Positions 9,704 to 17,944 of a stretch of 64,000 bases of DNA are shown in pieces. The notes beneath the pieces were generated by a model. It did no database searches. It was not told where the DNA came from and saw nothing but the letters and a program-made list of their open reading frames with translations. Both the position numbers and the translations under genes were made by a program. The DNA lies in assembly GCF_900116705.1 (NCBI RefSeq), contig NZ_FPBP01000005.1:124001-188000 (forward strand). Reading direction: 5' to 3'. Numbering within the stretch: the first letter of the stretch is position 1; the number at the start of each line of letters is the position of its first letter. The DNA comes from Halomonas korlensis. Lineage in GTDB: Bacteria > Pseudomonadota > Gammaproteobacteria > Pseudomonadales > Halomonadaceae.

Positions 9704-10834
9704 TCAAGCCGGATTGTTCTCGCTATCGGCAATGTCGCGGCGCACGGCGTCTACACCATAGGAGGAAATATAGCCCTTGGCATGCGCATGTTCGGCCATC
9801 AGGGTGCTGTCGGGAGCCAGCACCAACTCGCACCGTGTATGGCGAATCTGTTCACGAAGCTGCTGGATGGCGCGTTCACGGTCCGGCTTGCTGTCCACGC
9901 GGCGGATGTAGATCGCCTCGATGCGGTCAGGATTCGCTTCGACGATCCGGGTATAGACTTCGGGGTCGTGCTGGCCGCTGTCGCCGATCAGGATACAAGG
10001 CACATCCTCGAACAATGCCAGCATGCGGGCGATCAGGTCGCGCTTGTGATCCTCGGCGCGACGCGGCCAGGGGTGGCGCAGGGAGATGCCCCACTCGCGC
10101 AGGAACAGGATCGGGCCGACGGGAATGCGATTGAGCTGGAAGAAGGTTTCCAGGACTTCGTATATCGCCCAGGGGCCACGCGACACATAGATGATCGGCC
10201 GCTGCGCCTGCTCGTCCGCGCCACGATGCAGCGCCTGGTAAAGCGACGCTGCACCGGGGAAGGCAGTTCGCCGATGGGGCTTCTCGACGAACAGCCGGTA
10301 CAGCATGCGCAGCTTGTCGGCGACCCCCGTGAACATGACCGTATCGTCGATATCGCTGATCACCAGCATGTCCGTCGCCGGCATCGGCACGAACACCTCG
10401 ACCGTGGTGCGCACGGGAGTCTCGTTTTCCGCCGTGACGTAGAGCTCGGCCCAATGCCATGAGGTTTCCGTGGGCAGGCCATTGGTAAGGGGCAGGTGAA
10501 CATCGAAATAACCGTCACGATCCGTCATCACGGTGATGCTGTTGTCGCCGAGTCGTACCAGCACACTGGCATCGGCGTGTCCGCGGCGAGCGATACGACG
10601 CACGACATCAGCGGTGTCGCGCAGCATGCCACGGCGAGGGATCATCCGGCCAAGCCGCGCCTGACGAAACACACGCCCCATCAGAAAGACTTGCTTTGGG
10701 GAACCGTAGCCCCGATACGGATGGACCATCATGCCGCCATGCCCGTAATCGCGTTTCATGGGCTTGGCGAAGGTACGCGCCAACCGCTTGACGAAGTCCA
10801 GGCCGTGACGAATGGGCGCGCTAAGGCGTTTCAT
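9704..10834 (-). CDS. APP1-family (DUF2183) phosphatase
   Basis: The C-terminal half of this 376-residue protein is the catalytic domain found in yeast phosphatidate phosphatase App1. Near residue 160 it shows LVISDIDDTVMFTG, the DxDxT nucleophile motif of the HAD fold. IIYVSRGPWAIYEVLETFF and ILIGDSGQHDPEVY follow. The N-terminal third is basic and contains a beta-rich stretch (SVLVRLGDNSITVMTDRDG). A lipid-phosphate phosphatase activity is inferred from the eukaryotic relatives; bacterial members are largely uncharacterised. It lies 57 bp after cysN on the same strand. Confidence 0.8.
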   Translation of the reverse strand: MKRLSAPIRHGLDFVKRLARTFAKPMKRDYGHGGMMVHPYRGYGSPKQVFLMGRVFRQARLGRMIPRRGMLRDTADVVRRIARRGHADASVLVRLGDNSITVMTDRDGYFDVHLPLTNGLPTETSWHWAELYVTAENETPVRTTVEVFVPMPATDMLVISDIDDTVMFTGVADKLRMLYRLFVEKPHRRTAFPGAASLYQALHRGADEQAQRPIIYVSRGPWAIYEVLETFFQLNRIPVGPILFLREWGISLRHPWPRRAEDHKRDLIARMLALFEDVPCILIGDSGQHDPEVYTRIVEANPDRIEAIYIRRVDSKPDRERAIQQLREQIRHTRCELVLAPDSTLMAEHAHAKGYISSYGVDAVRRDIADSENNPA

Positions 10835-10891
10835 GATGCGCAGCCGCTCCTTGAGACATTCCGATTGTCTTTCACGCGCTGCGCGGGAGGG

Positions 10892-12340
10892 TCAGGGGCC
10901 TCGACCGAGCAACTCGCGAACATCCTTGGCTTCCCAGTGCGGGAAATACTTGCGCACCAGGGCGTTCAATTCCACTTCGAAGCCGGACCAGTCGACCTCG
11001 CCCGCCGGGGCGGTCTCTTCCTCGGCCACAGCACGGATCATTCCCGCCCCCACCGTGACGTTGGTCAAGCGGTCGATGACGATGAAACTCCCGGTACCGG
11101 GGCTAAGGGCATAGTTATCCAGCGGCACCTCCGCGGTCAATGCCACCCGGCAACGTGCAATGGCATTGAGTTCGAGACGCTCGACCTCGTGGCGCTCCAG
11201 AGAGTTGACATCGATCTGATAATGGATTGCGCTGACCTGACCGGCCACCGAACGTCCGGCGAGGCGGATATCGACCTGGCGACCGGGGCTCAGCGCCTCT
11301 TCGTGCATCCATACGATATCGGCATCGAAAGCACTCGCAAGCGAGACCTCGGCATCTTCGGCGACCAGCCAGTCGCCCCGCGAGATATCCACTTCATCGG
11401 CGAGGGTCACGGTAACGGCCTGTCCTGGCCAGGCGGCGTCGAGATCGCCGTCCCAGGTGACGATGCGCTCCACTGTTGAAGTCTTGCCGGAAGGCAGCAC
11501 CTTGATCGCCTGAGTGGGGCGCAGCACGCCTGCCGCCAGCGTACCTGCATAGCCACGGAAATCCAGGTTGGGGCGATTGACGTACTGCACCGGCAGGCGC
11601 AGGTCGGTCAGGTTGCGGTCACGGCTGATCTCAACGCTTTCCAGCAGCGCGAGCAGCGGCGGGCCCGGCTGGCCCTCGACACGGTACCAGCGCATGGCGT
11701 CGCTTGGGTTGACCACGTTATCGCCTTTCAGCGCCGACATCGGCACGAAGCGCAGGTCACGCGCCGAGAGCTGCTCGGCGAAGCGCCGGTAATCGGCGAC
11801 GATCTCGTCGAAGCGCGCCTGGTCATAGTCGACCAGATCCATCTTGTTCACCGCGATCACCAGGTGCTGGATGCCCAGCAGGTCGGCGATAAAGCTGTGC
11901 CGGCGGGTCTGGGTCTGCACGCCATAGCGGGCGTCGATCAGGATGATGGCGAGGCTCGCCGTGGAGGCACCGGTGGCCATGTTGCGGGTGTACTGCTCAT
12001 GCCCCGGGGTGTCGGCGATGATGAACTTGCGCTTGTCGGTGGAAAAGAAGCGATACGCCACGTCGATGGTGATGCCCTGCTCGCGCTCCGACTGCAGGCC
12101 GTCGACCAGCAGTGCCAGGTCGACCTCCTCGCCGGTGGTACCGCTGGTCTTCGAGGCCTGGGTGATCGCCGCGAGCTGATCGTCGAAGATCATCTTCGAG
12201 TCGTGCAGCAGGCGCCCGATCAGCGTCGACTTGCCGTCGTCGACGCTGCCGCAGGTAATGAAGCGCAGCAGGTCCTTGTTCTCGTGTTCATGCAGGTACT
12301 GCTCGATGTTATCGGCGATCAGATTCGATTGATGTGACAT
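10892..12340 (-). CDS. cysN: Sulfate adenylyltransferase large subunit, stand-alone copy
   Basis: CysN is the GTPase subunit of ATP sulfurylase, which makes adenosine phosphosulfate from ATP and sulfate. It has 482 residues (E. coli 475). GTPase motifs are GSVDDGKST (G1), DTPGHEQY (G3), NKMD (G4) and SALK (G5), followed by EF-Tu-like beta domains. No APS kinase domain is fused, unlike the second copy at 38690. Start: the ATG at 12340 shares one base with the cysD stop (TGATG) and begins [16 protein letters not shown]. Because the reading frame stays open far upstream through cysD, the overlap is the deciding evidence for the start. Confidence 0.96.
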   Translation of the reverse strand: MSHQSNLIADNIEQYLHEHENKDLLRFITCGSVDDGKSTLIGRLLHDSKMIFDDQLAAITQASKTSGTTGEEVDLALLVDGLQSEREQGITIDVAYRFFSTDKRKFIIADTPGHEQYTRNMATGASTASLAIILIDARYGVQTQTRRHSFIADLLGIQHLVIAVNKMDLVDYDQARFDEIVADYRRFAEQLSARDLRFVPMSALKGDNVVNPSDAMRWYRVEGQPGPPLLALLESVEISRDRNLTDLRLPVQYVNRPNLDFRGYAGTLAAGVLRPTQAIKVLPSGKTSTVERIVTWDGDLDAAWPGQAVTVTLADEVDISRGDWLVAEDAEVSLASAFDADIVWMHEEALSPGRQVDIRLAGRSVAGQVSAIHYQIDVNSLERHEVERLELNAIARCRVALTAEVPLDNYALSPGTGSFIVIDRLTNVTVGAGMIRAVAEEETAPAGEVDWSGFEVELNALVRKYFPHWEAKDVRELLGRGP

Positions 12341-13356
12341 CAGAAATAGCCCTCGCGCTTCTTCTTCTCCATCGAGCCGGCCTGGTCGTGGTCGATGGCC
12401 CGGCCGCTGCGCTCGGAAGTGCGGGTCAGCAGCATCTCCTGAATGATATCGGGCAGCGTGGCGGCTTGTGACTCCACCGCTCCGGTCAGCGGGTAGCAGC
12501 CCAGGGTACGGAAGCGCACCGATTTTTCTTGGGGCACCTCGCCGGGCGCAAGCGGTATCCGCTCGTCGTCGACCATGATCAGCATGCCGTCGCGCTCGAC
12601 CACCGGGCGCGGGGCGCTGTAGTAGAGCGGGACGATGGGGATCTGCTCGAGATAGATGTACTGCCAGATATCCAGCTCGGTCCAGTTGGAAAGCGGGAAG
12701 GCACGGATCGACTCGCCCTTGTTGACGCGTGCGTTGTAAAGGCTCCACAGCTCGGGTCGCTGGCGCTTGGGATCCCAGCGATGGTGCTTGTCACGAAACG
12801 AGAACACCCGTTCCTTGGCGCGGCTAGCCTCCTCGTCGCGCCGCGCCCCGCCGAAGGCGGCATCGAAGCCGTACTTGTCCAGCGCCTGCTTGAGCGCCTG
12901 GGTCTTCATCACGTCGGTGTAACCGCTGCTGCCATGATCGAAGGGATTGATGCCCGCGGCACGGCCCTCCTCGTTGGTATGCACCAGCAGTTCCATGCCG
13001 GACTCGCGCGCCATGGCATCGCGAAAGGCGATCATCTCGCGAAACTTCCAGGTGGTATCGACATGCAGCAGCGGAAACGGCGGCGGCCCGGGATAGAAGG
13101 CCTTGCGCGCCAGATGCAGCATCACCGAGGAATCCTTGCCGATGGAATACATCATCACCGGATTGGCGAACTCGGCGGCGACCTCGCGGATGATATGGAT
13201 CGACTCGGCCTCGAGCTGCTCGAGGTGCGTCATCCGCCGCGGGGATACCGGCGAGCCCGGGAGGGCTTGCGCAGTGGCTTGTGTGGTGGCTGGCTGCCGG
13301 ACTTGCTGGGCGGCCTGCGTGGCCGACTCGCGGGTCGGCGTGTGAAGACTGGTCAT
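12340..13356 (-). CDS. cysD: Sulfate adenylyltransferase small subunit, first copy
   Basis: CysD is the catalytic ATP-pyrophosphatase subunit of ATP sulfurylase. The PP-loop is [13 protein letters not shown], and [15 protein letters not shown] and [15 protein letters not shown] are typical. Start choice: ATG at 13356 has GAGGTAG about 9 nt upstream and gives 338 residues. The family normally begins at [10 protein letters not shown] (ATG at 13233, 297 residues), but that ATG has no ribosome-binding site. The roughly 40 extra N-terminal residues are rich in Ala, Gln, Thr and Pro and look disordered. It is translationally coupled to cysN. The 125 bp upstream contain an A/T-rich block at about 13418-13462, as expected for a cys promoter, but I cannot identify a CysB site. 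Confidence 0.94.
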   Translation of the reverse strand: MTSLHTPTRESATQAAQQVRQPATTQATAQALPGSPVSPRRMTHLEQLEAESIHIIREVAAEFANPVMMYSIGKDSSVMLHLARKAFYPGPPPFPLLHVDTTWKFREMIAFRDAMARESGMELLVHTNEEGRAAGINPFDHGSSGYTDVMKTQALKQALDKYGFDAAFGGARRDEEASRAKERVFSFRDKHHRWDPKRQRPELWSLYNARVNKGESIRAFPLSNWTELDIWQYIYLEQIPIVPLYYSAPRPVVERDGMLIMVDDERIPLAPGEVPQEKSVRFRTLGCYPLTGAVESQAATLPDIIQEMLLTRTSERSGRAIDHDQAGSMEKKKREGYF

Positions 13357-13481
13357 GGCCCGACTACCTCGCATGACGTGGGGCGTGAAAGCATGCGCAC
13401 AGGATAACGTCGGATCAATAATAACCCAAAAGAATTAATAACTATCTTTTTATATCTAAAGAGTTGGGCAGGGGCTGAGCG
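13357..13481 (-). promoter_or_regulatory. Probable cysDN promoter region (A/T-rich block)
   Basis: The 125 bp between cpdA and cysD contain a run of about 45 bases (13418-13462) that is almost entirely A/T within a GC-rich neighbourhood. The strand that reads into cysD has TATAAA- and TTATTA-type elements. An A/T-rich promoter zone is typical of CysB-activated cys operons, but no specific operator can be proven by eye. Confidence 0.4.
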
Positions 13482-14222
13482 TCAGCGCCATGAATCAACG
13501 CGCTCGACCCGGGTGTCCAGCGTCTTGCCGTGGAGATCGATGACGCGGTAGCCAGGCGCCAATGCCTCGTCGATGGCAAAGGTTGCAGCATCGGCCAGGA
13601 ACTGCCGATGCGTGGAAGGACACCCGTATACCGCGACATCGCCCCCCGCCAACCGCCTGTAGCCCATGTACGCCTGATGAACGTGGCCAAAGAAGATGGC
13701 GCGTACCCGGTCGTGAGTTTCCAAGACACGCCAGAACGCCTCGCTGTCGCGCAGACCGATGGCGTCGAGCCAGGCCGAACCGACGCGTACCGGAGGATGA
13801 TGCATCGCGATCAAGGTCGGCCGCGGGTCATCGGCCAATCGCGTCTCCAGCCAGGCGAGGCCCTCCGCACCCAGGGCGCCATAGGGCTGGCCAGTAACGT
13901 GCGTCGCCGGCATCAAGACACGCCAGTCATCGAGGTTCAGCTCACCGGGCAACTCGCGCTGCTCGGCCATCAAGGTTGGCTGGTCGTGATTGCCAGCGAG
14001 CCAGACCCAGGGCGCTTCGAGCCGGTTCAGGGTAGCGACCGCCAGTCGGTAGGACGCAGCGGTCTCGTCCTCACTGATATCGCCGGTGACCAGCACCTGG
14101 GCGGGGCATTCGCGATTGACGGCCTCGATGACCGTTTCGAGCCGGCGCAGGGGGCCCGAGACGTGAGCCTGGTCAGAGGCGTCGGCCTTCAGGTGGCAGT
14201 CGCTGATCTGCACCAGACGCAT
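13482..14222 (-). CDS. cpdA: 3',5'-cyclic-AMP phosphodiesterase
   Basis: CpdA is a class III cAMP phosphodiesterase (calcineurin-like metallophosphoesterase) that lowers cAMP. It has 246 residues versus 275 in E. coli. Metal-binding motifs run in order: DCHLK (residues 8-12), GDISED, GNHDQ, HHPPV and GHVHQ. The ATG at 14222 begins MRLVQISDCHL and has GAGGA about 10 nt upstream; a 67-codon extension of the open frame belongs to overlapping yqiB sequence. It is third in a nudF-yqiB-cpdA operon with gaps of 1 and 16 bp. In E. coli yqiA-parE follows directly; here that pair lies more than 9 kb away. Confidence 0.93.
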   Translation of the reverse strand: MRLVQISDCHLKADASDQAHVSGPLRRLETVIEAVNRECPAQVLVTGDISEDETAASYRLAVATLNRLEAPWVWLAGNHDQPTLMAEQRELPGELNLDDWRVLMPATHVTGQPYGALGAEGLAWLETRLADDPRPTLIAMHHPPVRVGSAWLDAIGLRDSEAFWRVLETHDRVRAIFFGHVHQAYMGYRRLAGGDVAVYGCPSTHRQFLADAATFAIDEALAPGYRVIDLHGKTLDTRVERVDSWR

Positions 14223-14238
14223 CAGCGCAGTATCCTCA

Positions 14239-14685
14239 TCAGGGCAACTGGGGCAAGTCGAGCGAATGCCCATGCGCCAGGCCATGCTCGAGCCATTCGC
14301 CCAGAAAGCGATTGAGCTGAAGCTTCTCGTCGGGCTGGTGCATGCGGGTGTTGGGATAGCGGTAGCGGCCGTGGAAGTGGCGCTGACGTTGGAAGTCGGT
14401 GACCTCGGCCATGCGCACGTCATGATAGAGATGCACGCGCATGCGCGGGGTCTCGATCAACTCATCGAGTACGCCCTGCTGCGAGACGTGAATGATGCTG
14501 GTATAGGGTGCGCGCTCGCGCAATTCGAGGCACAGGGCGCCCAGGCGCCGACCACCATTGACCAATTCCACTTCACGTCGCTCGCCCGCTTCGATATCGC
14601 CAAGTAGCTTAACCAGGCGGATATAGTTGGCGGTGCACTCCCCTTGCAGGGATTTCAGATCCGTCACATAGGCGTTTCTCGACAC
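14239..14685 (-). CDS. yqiB: YqiB family protein (DUF1249)
   Basis: This 148-residue conserved cytoplasmic protein of the DUF1249 (YqiB) family has no settled function. Recognisable features are the N-terminal YVTDLKSLQGECTANYIRL, the central VRMAEVTDFQRQRHFHGRY, and the C-terminal PNTRMHQPDEKLQLNRFLGEW, strongly conserved in the family. It sits between nudF (1-bp gap) and cpdA (16-bp gap), the same order as in E. coli, so it is co-transcribed with them. The sequence gives no catalytic motif that would let me assign a reaction. Confidence 0.9.
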   Translation of the reverse strand: MSRNAYVTDLKSLQGECTANYIRLVKLLGDIEAGERREVELVNGGRRLGALCLELRERAPYTSIIHVSQQGVLDELIETPRMRVHLYHDVRMAEVTDFQRQRHFHGRYRYPNTRMHQPDEKLQLNRFLGEWLEHGLAHGHSLDLPQLP

Positions 14686-14686
14686 G

Positions 14687-15337
14687 CTACCTCCTCGCTC
14701 TGAGTGATGCCCGCTCGCCGACCAGCCAATACCAGGCGATCAGACACATGGCATTGTCGAGTCGGCCGGCCGCCACCAGTTCCCTGGCGCGAGCGAAGGG
14801 CGTCACGTGCACGCGAATGTCCTCGTGTTCCTCGTCGAGGCCATGCACGCCCCCCAGGCCGTTGTTGTCGATCAGACCGCAGAACAGCGTGACCCGCTCG
14901 TCGCAGGCTCCCGGGCTAGGATAGTAGCTGTGCAGCTCGATAAGCTCGCCCACCTCGCATCCCGCTTCTTCGAAAGCCTCGCGACGCGCCACCTCGGCGG
15001 CACTCTCGCCCGCCTCGACCAGCCCCGCCACGATTTCGAGCTTCCAGGGCGAGACCGTGTCGTCGATGGCGCCGGCGCGGAATTGCTCGATCAATACCAG
15101 GGCGTCGCGCTCCACATCGTAGAGCAACACGCCGACGGCGTCATGGCGGCAATGCACTTCGCGCACCACCTCGCCGCTCCAGCCACCCTCGAAGAGCCGA
15201 TGGCGCAGACGCATTTTTTCCAGTCGGAAAAAACCTTGATACAGGCAGCGCCGCTCGATCATTTCCACATCGGCCATCGTCAGGGTCGGCGATGTCGAGG
15301 CGTCCTGCTCATGGGAGGGCTGACGCGAATCGCTCAT
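14687..15337 (-). CDS. nudF: ADP-ribose pyrophosphatase
   Basis: NudF hydrolyses ADP-ribose to AMP and ribose-5-phosphate. The Nudix box GLVEAGESAAEVARREAFEE, continuing AGCE, lies at about residues 105-128 with all catalytic Glu residues. IEQFRAGAIDD and SYYPSPGACDERVTLF are typical of the ADP-ribose-specific branch. Length 216 residues against about 209 in E. coli, with a short polar N-terminal tail. The ATG at 15337 has GGAGA 7 nt upstream. It is the first gene of nudF-yqiB-cpdA and is divergent from greB across 181 bp. Confidence 0.94.
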   Translation of the reverse strand: MSDSRQPSHEQDASTSPTLTMADVEMIERRCLYQGFFRLEKMRLRHRLFEGGWSGEVVREVHCRHDAVGVLLYDVERDALVLIEQFRAGAIDDTVSPWKLEIVAGLVEAGESAAEVARREAFEEAGCEVGELIELHSYYPSPGACDERVTLFCGLIDNNGLGGVHGLDEEHEDIRVHVTPFARARELVAAGRLDNAMCLIAWYWLVGERASLRARR

Positions 15338-15518
15338 GCCGGTCTCCGGGTCACGTAAGAGCGTCCATTATCATGACCGGGGCCGGCAATGCCAACCGCC
15401 GGGGCCGAACTTCCTCGCCTTCGCCCGGCTTGGCGGCCACCGCGCCGATGACGTATCTTGCTCTCTTGAATTCCCTCTCGAATACAACGGAACGCGCTAT
15501 CACATGAAAGGCCGCCAC

Positions 15519-16043
15519 ATGACCCGCTGGCGCGATCCGGCCAAGGACCCGCGCCAGGAACCCAAGAGCAACCTGATCACCGCGGAAGGCGCCGAACGGC
15601 TGCGCGGCATTCTCGACCATCTGGCGCGCGTCAAGCGACCGGCGATCTCCGCCAAGGTCGGCGAAGCCGCCGCCCAGGGCGATCGCAGCGAGAATGCCGA
15701 CTACACCTACAACAAGAAGGAGCTGGGCCGGGTCATCGCGCGCATCGGCTACCTGACCCGGCGCCTCGACGAGCTGCAGGTGGTCGACCGGCTACCCGCG
15801 GATACCGGGCGGGTGTATTTCGGTGCCTACGTCACCCTGGAAGACGAGCACGGCGAGGCGCTTTTTATCCGCATCGTCGGCCACGACGAGACCGACACCA
15901 CCAAGCACTGGGTCAGTGTCGACACCCCGCTGGCGAAGGCCCTGCTCGGAAAGCCCTTGGACGACGAGGCGACCGTCGCGGCTCCCGGCGGCGAGACCAC
16001 TTACGTGATCACTGCCATCGCCTATCGCGATCCAACGGCCTGA
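15519..16043 (+). CDS. greB: Transcript cleavage/elongation factor GreB
   Basis: GreB enters the secondary channel of RNA polymerase and stimulates cleavage of backtracked RNA. The 174-residue protein has the N-terminal coiled coil with the acidic tip QGDRSENADYTYNKKELGR, the catalytic acidic residues of Gre factors. The C-terminal FKBP-like domain has VYFGAYVTLEDE and HWVSVDTPLAKALLGK; spacing and the basic start favour GreB over GreA. Two ATGs are possible. The one at 15519 has AAAGG 8 nt upstream and is chosen; 15504 would add five residues. It converges with rsmC, with only 1 bp between stops. Confidence 0.93.
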   Translation: MTRWRDPAKDPRQEPKSNLITAEGAERLRGILDHLARVKRPAISAKVGEAAAQGDRSENADYTYNKKELGRVIARIGYLTRRLDELQVVDRLPADTGRVYFGAYVTLEDEHGEALFIRIVGHDETDTTKHWVSVDTPLAKALLGKPLDDEATVAAPGGETTYVITAIAYRDPTA

Positions 16044-16044
16044 C

Positions 16045-17100
16045 TCAGTCCTTCACCGCCCGTCCGTCCTTGACCGCCCGATAGACGCGAAAACGCCGAT
16101 CGTCGGCGAGGATCTCGAAACCGCCAAAGGCGCGCTCGAGCAGGGCCGGGTAGGGAAGAAAGGCGTTGGCCACCACGACCAGCTGACCGCCCGACCGCAG
16201 ATGCTCGGGCGCCTCGCCGATCAGCCGTGCCGCCGGCCCATAGTCGATGTCGCGCTGCTGGTGAAAGGGAGGATTGCTGATGATCGCGTCGAAGCACCGC
16301 CCTTCCAGCGCCGAATAGACATCACTGGCCACCACCTTTCCTTCAAGGCCATTGGCCGCAAGCGTGCGCCGCGCTGCCTCGACGGCAAACGCGCTGACAT
16401 CCACGGCCGTAACCGTCGCCCCGCGTCGCGCCAGCCAGGCGGCGAGAATGCCATCGCCGCAGCCCATGTCCAGTGCCTCGAATGCGCCCTGCCGTCGGTT
16501 GGCGCTGCCATCGTCAGGCAGCAGCGCCGGCAACTGTTCGATCAATAAACGTGTGCCATCGTCGAACTTGCCGTGGCCAAAAACGCCCGGATGGCTGGCC
16601 AACTCAAGGCCTTCGGCCTCGAAGCGCGTCCAGGCGGCGTCGGGGTCAAGCCCGACCCGCGCCGTGTGTGACGCGTAGAGGGCGCAGCGCCTGGCGCTAT
16701 CGCGCTTGCGACATCCCAGCCCAAGGGCGGCGAGCACCTTGAGCACCCGCTTGATGCCGCCCTGATTCTCCCCGACCAGCTGTAGCGGCGTGCCCGGCGG
16801 CAGGATGGCACATAGCCACAGCAGCCACCATTCGCCCAGCGCGTGGCTCTTGGGCCAGAACAGCACCGCACCGGCGGGGGCGCCGGCCTCGAGCGGCTCG
16901 GCAAAGGCCGCCTCGGCAAAGGGCGGACGGGCCGAGAGTCCGCGGGACTGCCAATGGGCCAGCAGGGCGACGTCGGCGCTGATCGCCGTGCCTTGTGTCG
17001 CTTCCAGCCAGCTATCCTGCGGCGGCCCTACCCACCACCAATAGCGGTAATCCGCTTCTTGGCGCTCGAGCAACTGACAGACCGGTGTTTGCGCAATCAT
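16045..17100 (-). CDS. rsmC: 16S rRNA m2G1207 methyltransferase
   Basis: RsmC methylates N2 of G1207 in 16S rRNA. The 351 residues match E. coli RsmC (343) and show the duplicated architecture: a degenerate N-terminal methyltransferase-like domain and a C-terminal active one. The active half has LDMGCGDGILAAWL from about residue 210 (SAM loop) and ISNPPFHQ near residue 274, the catalytic NPPF motif. Its start overlaps the stop of cmoM by 4 bp (ATGA), giving a two-gene RNA-modification operon. Oddity: the last residues read RAVKDGRAVKD, from an imperfect 18-bp tandem duplication at the end of the gene. Confidence 0.93.
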   Translation of the reverse strand: MIAQTPVCQLLERQEADYRYWWWVGPPQDSWLEATQGTAISADVALLAHWQSRGLSARPPFAEAAFAEPLEAGAPAGAVLFWPKSHALGEWWLLWLCAILPPGTPLQLVGENQGGIKRVLKVLAALGLGCRKRDSARRCALYASHTARVGLDPDAAWTRFEAEGLELASHPGVFGHGKFDDGTRLLIEQLPALLPDDGSANRRQGAFEALDMGCGDGILAAWLARRGATVTAVDVSAFAVEAARRTLAANGLEGKVVASDVYSALEGRCFDAIISNPPFHQQRDIDYGPAARLIGEAPEHLRSGGQLVVVANAFLPYPALLERAFGGFEILADDRRFRVYRAVKDGRAVKD

Positions 17101-17912
17101 GAAGTTGACTCCACGGCAGTATCACTGCCGTCGGTTCGTACGAGGGTATAGAGCAGGTAGCGCCCCAGCCGCCAATGCGGGTCGGCCCGACAGTAACGCT
17201 GCTCCAGTTCCAGCAACCGTTCGCGGTCAGCGTCGCTTTCGGGCGGCCGGCGCAGGTAGTCGGAGAAGACCCGTATCCCCGCCACTTCGCGGATTTCCAG
17301 AGCGCATTCGGCACTCCATGACGCGACCTGCGCATGCGTCAGCGGAGAAATCGGCGTCAGACGCTTGCGCTGACCGGTGCCCTCCAGCCGGTCGGCCAGG
17401 GCCTTCTCGAGGTTGCCCTTGACCACGTTGGACAACCGCAGGGCATCGCGATTGAAGATCATCAAGGAAAGCTGCCCCCCCGGCGCCAGCAGGCTAGCCA
17501 GCGTAACGAGCGCGGCGCGTGGGTCCGCCAACCATTCCAGCACCGCGTGACAAGCGATCAGCGGCCAGGGGCCGGGCGTCTCCTGCGGTAGCGCCTGGAG
17601 CGGCGCCTGCAACAGAGAGACCGAGCGCTCCCCCAACTGCTCGCCGGCTCTGGCGAGCATCTCGCCCGAAGGCTCCGCCAGGGTTACCGCATGCCCACGA
17701 TCATGGAACCACGCCGCCAGTTGCCCCAGGCCGCCCCCAACATCAAGCACCGACTGCCGTTCGAGCGTAAGCATTTCCGGCAGCAGGCGGTCGAGCAGCG
17801 CCAGTCGCAACTCGCCGCGACTACTGCCGTAAAGGCTATCGGCAAACTTGTCGACCATGCCGTCGAAGTGTCGATCGCCTGCTGGCGAGAGGGAAGAATC
17901 CTTTGCGAACAT
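17097..17912 (-). CDS. cmoM: tRNA 5-carboxymethoxyuridine methyltransferase
   Basis: CmoM (formerly SmtA) methyl-esterifies cmo5U to mcmo5U in a subset of tRNAs, the final step after CmoA and CmoB. The protein has 271 residues (E. coli 261). Matching features are FADSLYGSSRGELRLALL, the SAM loop VLDVGGGLGQLAAWF, ACHAVLEWLADPRAAL, GIRVFSDYLR and LELEQRYCRADP, which together are specific for CmoM. Start: ATG at 17912 is preferred over GTG at 17921; neither ribosome-binding site is strong. It overlaps rsmC by 4 bp. The amidase gene ends 33 bp upstream on the same strand. Confidence 0.93.
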   Translation of the reverse strand: MFAKDSSLSPAGDRHFDGMVDKFADSLYGSSRGELRLALLDRLLPEMLTLERQSVLDVGGGLGQLAAWFHDRGHAVTLAEPSGEMLARAGEQLGERSVSLLQAPLQALPQETPGPWPLIACHAVLEWLADPRAALVTLASLLAPGGQLSLMIFNRDALRLSNVVKGNLEKALADRLEGTGQRKRLTPISPLTHAQVASWSAECALEIREVAGIRVFSDYLRRPPESDADRERLLELEQRYCRADPHWRLGRYLLYTLVRTDGSDTAVESTS

Positions 17913-17944
17913 GCCGGCCACCGAAAGCGGGTTTGGCGCGCATT

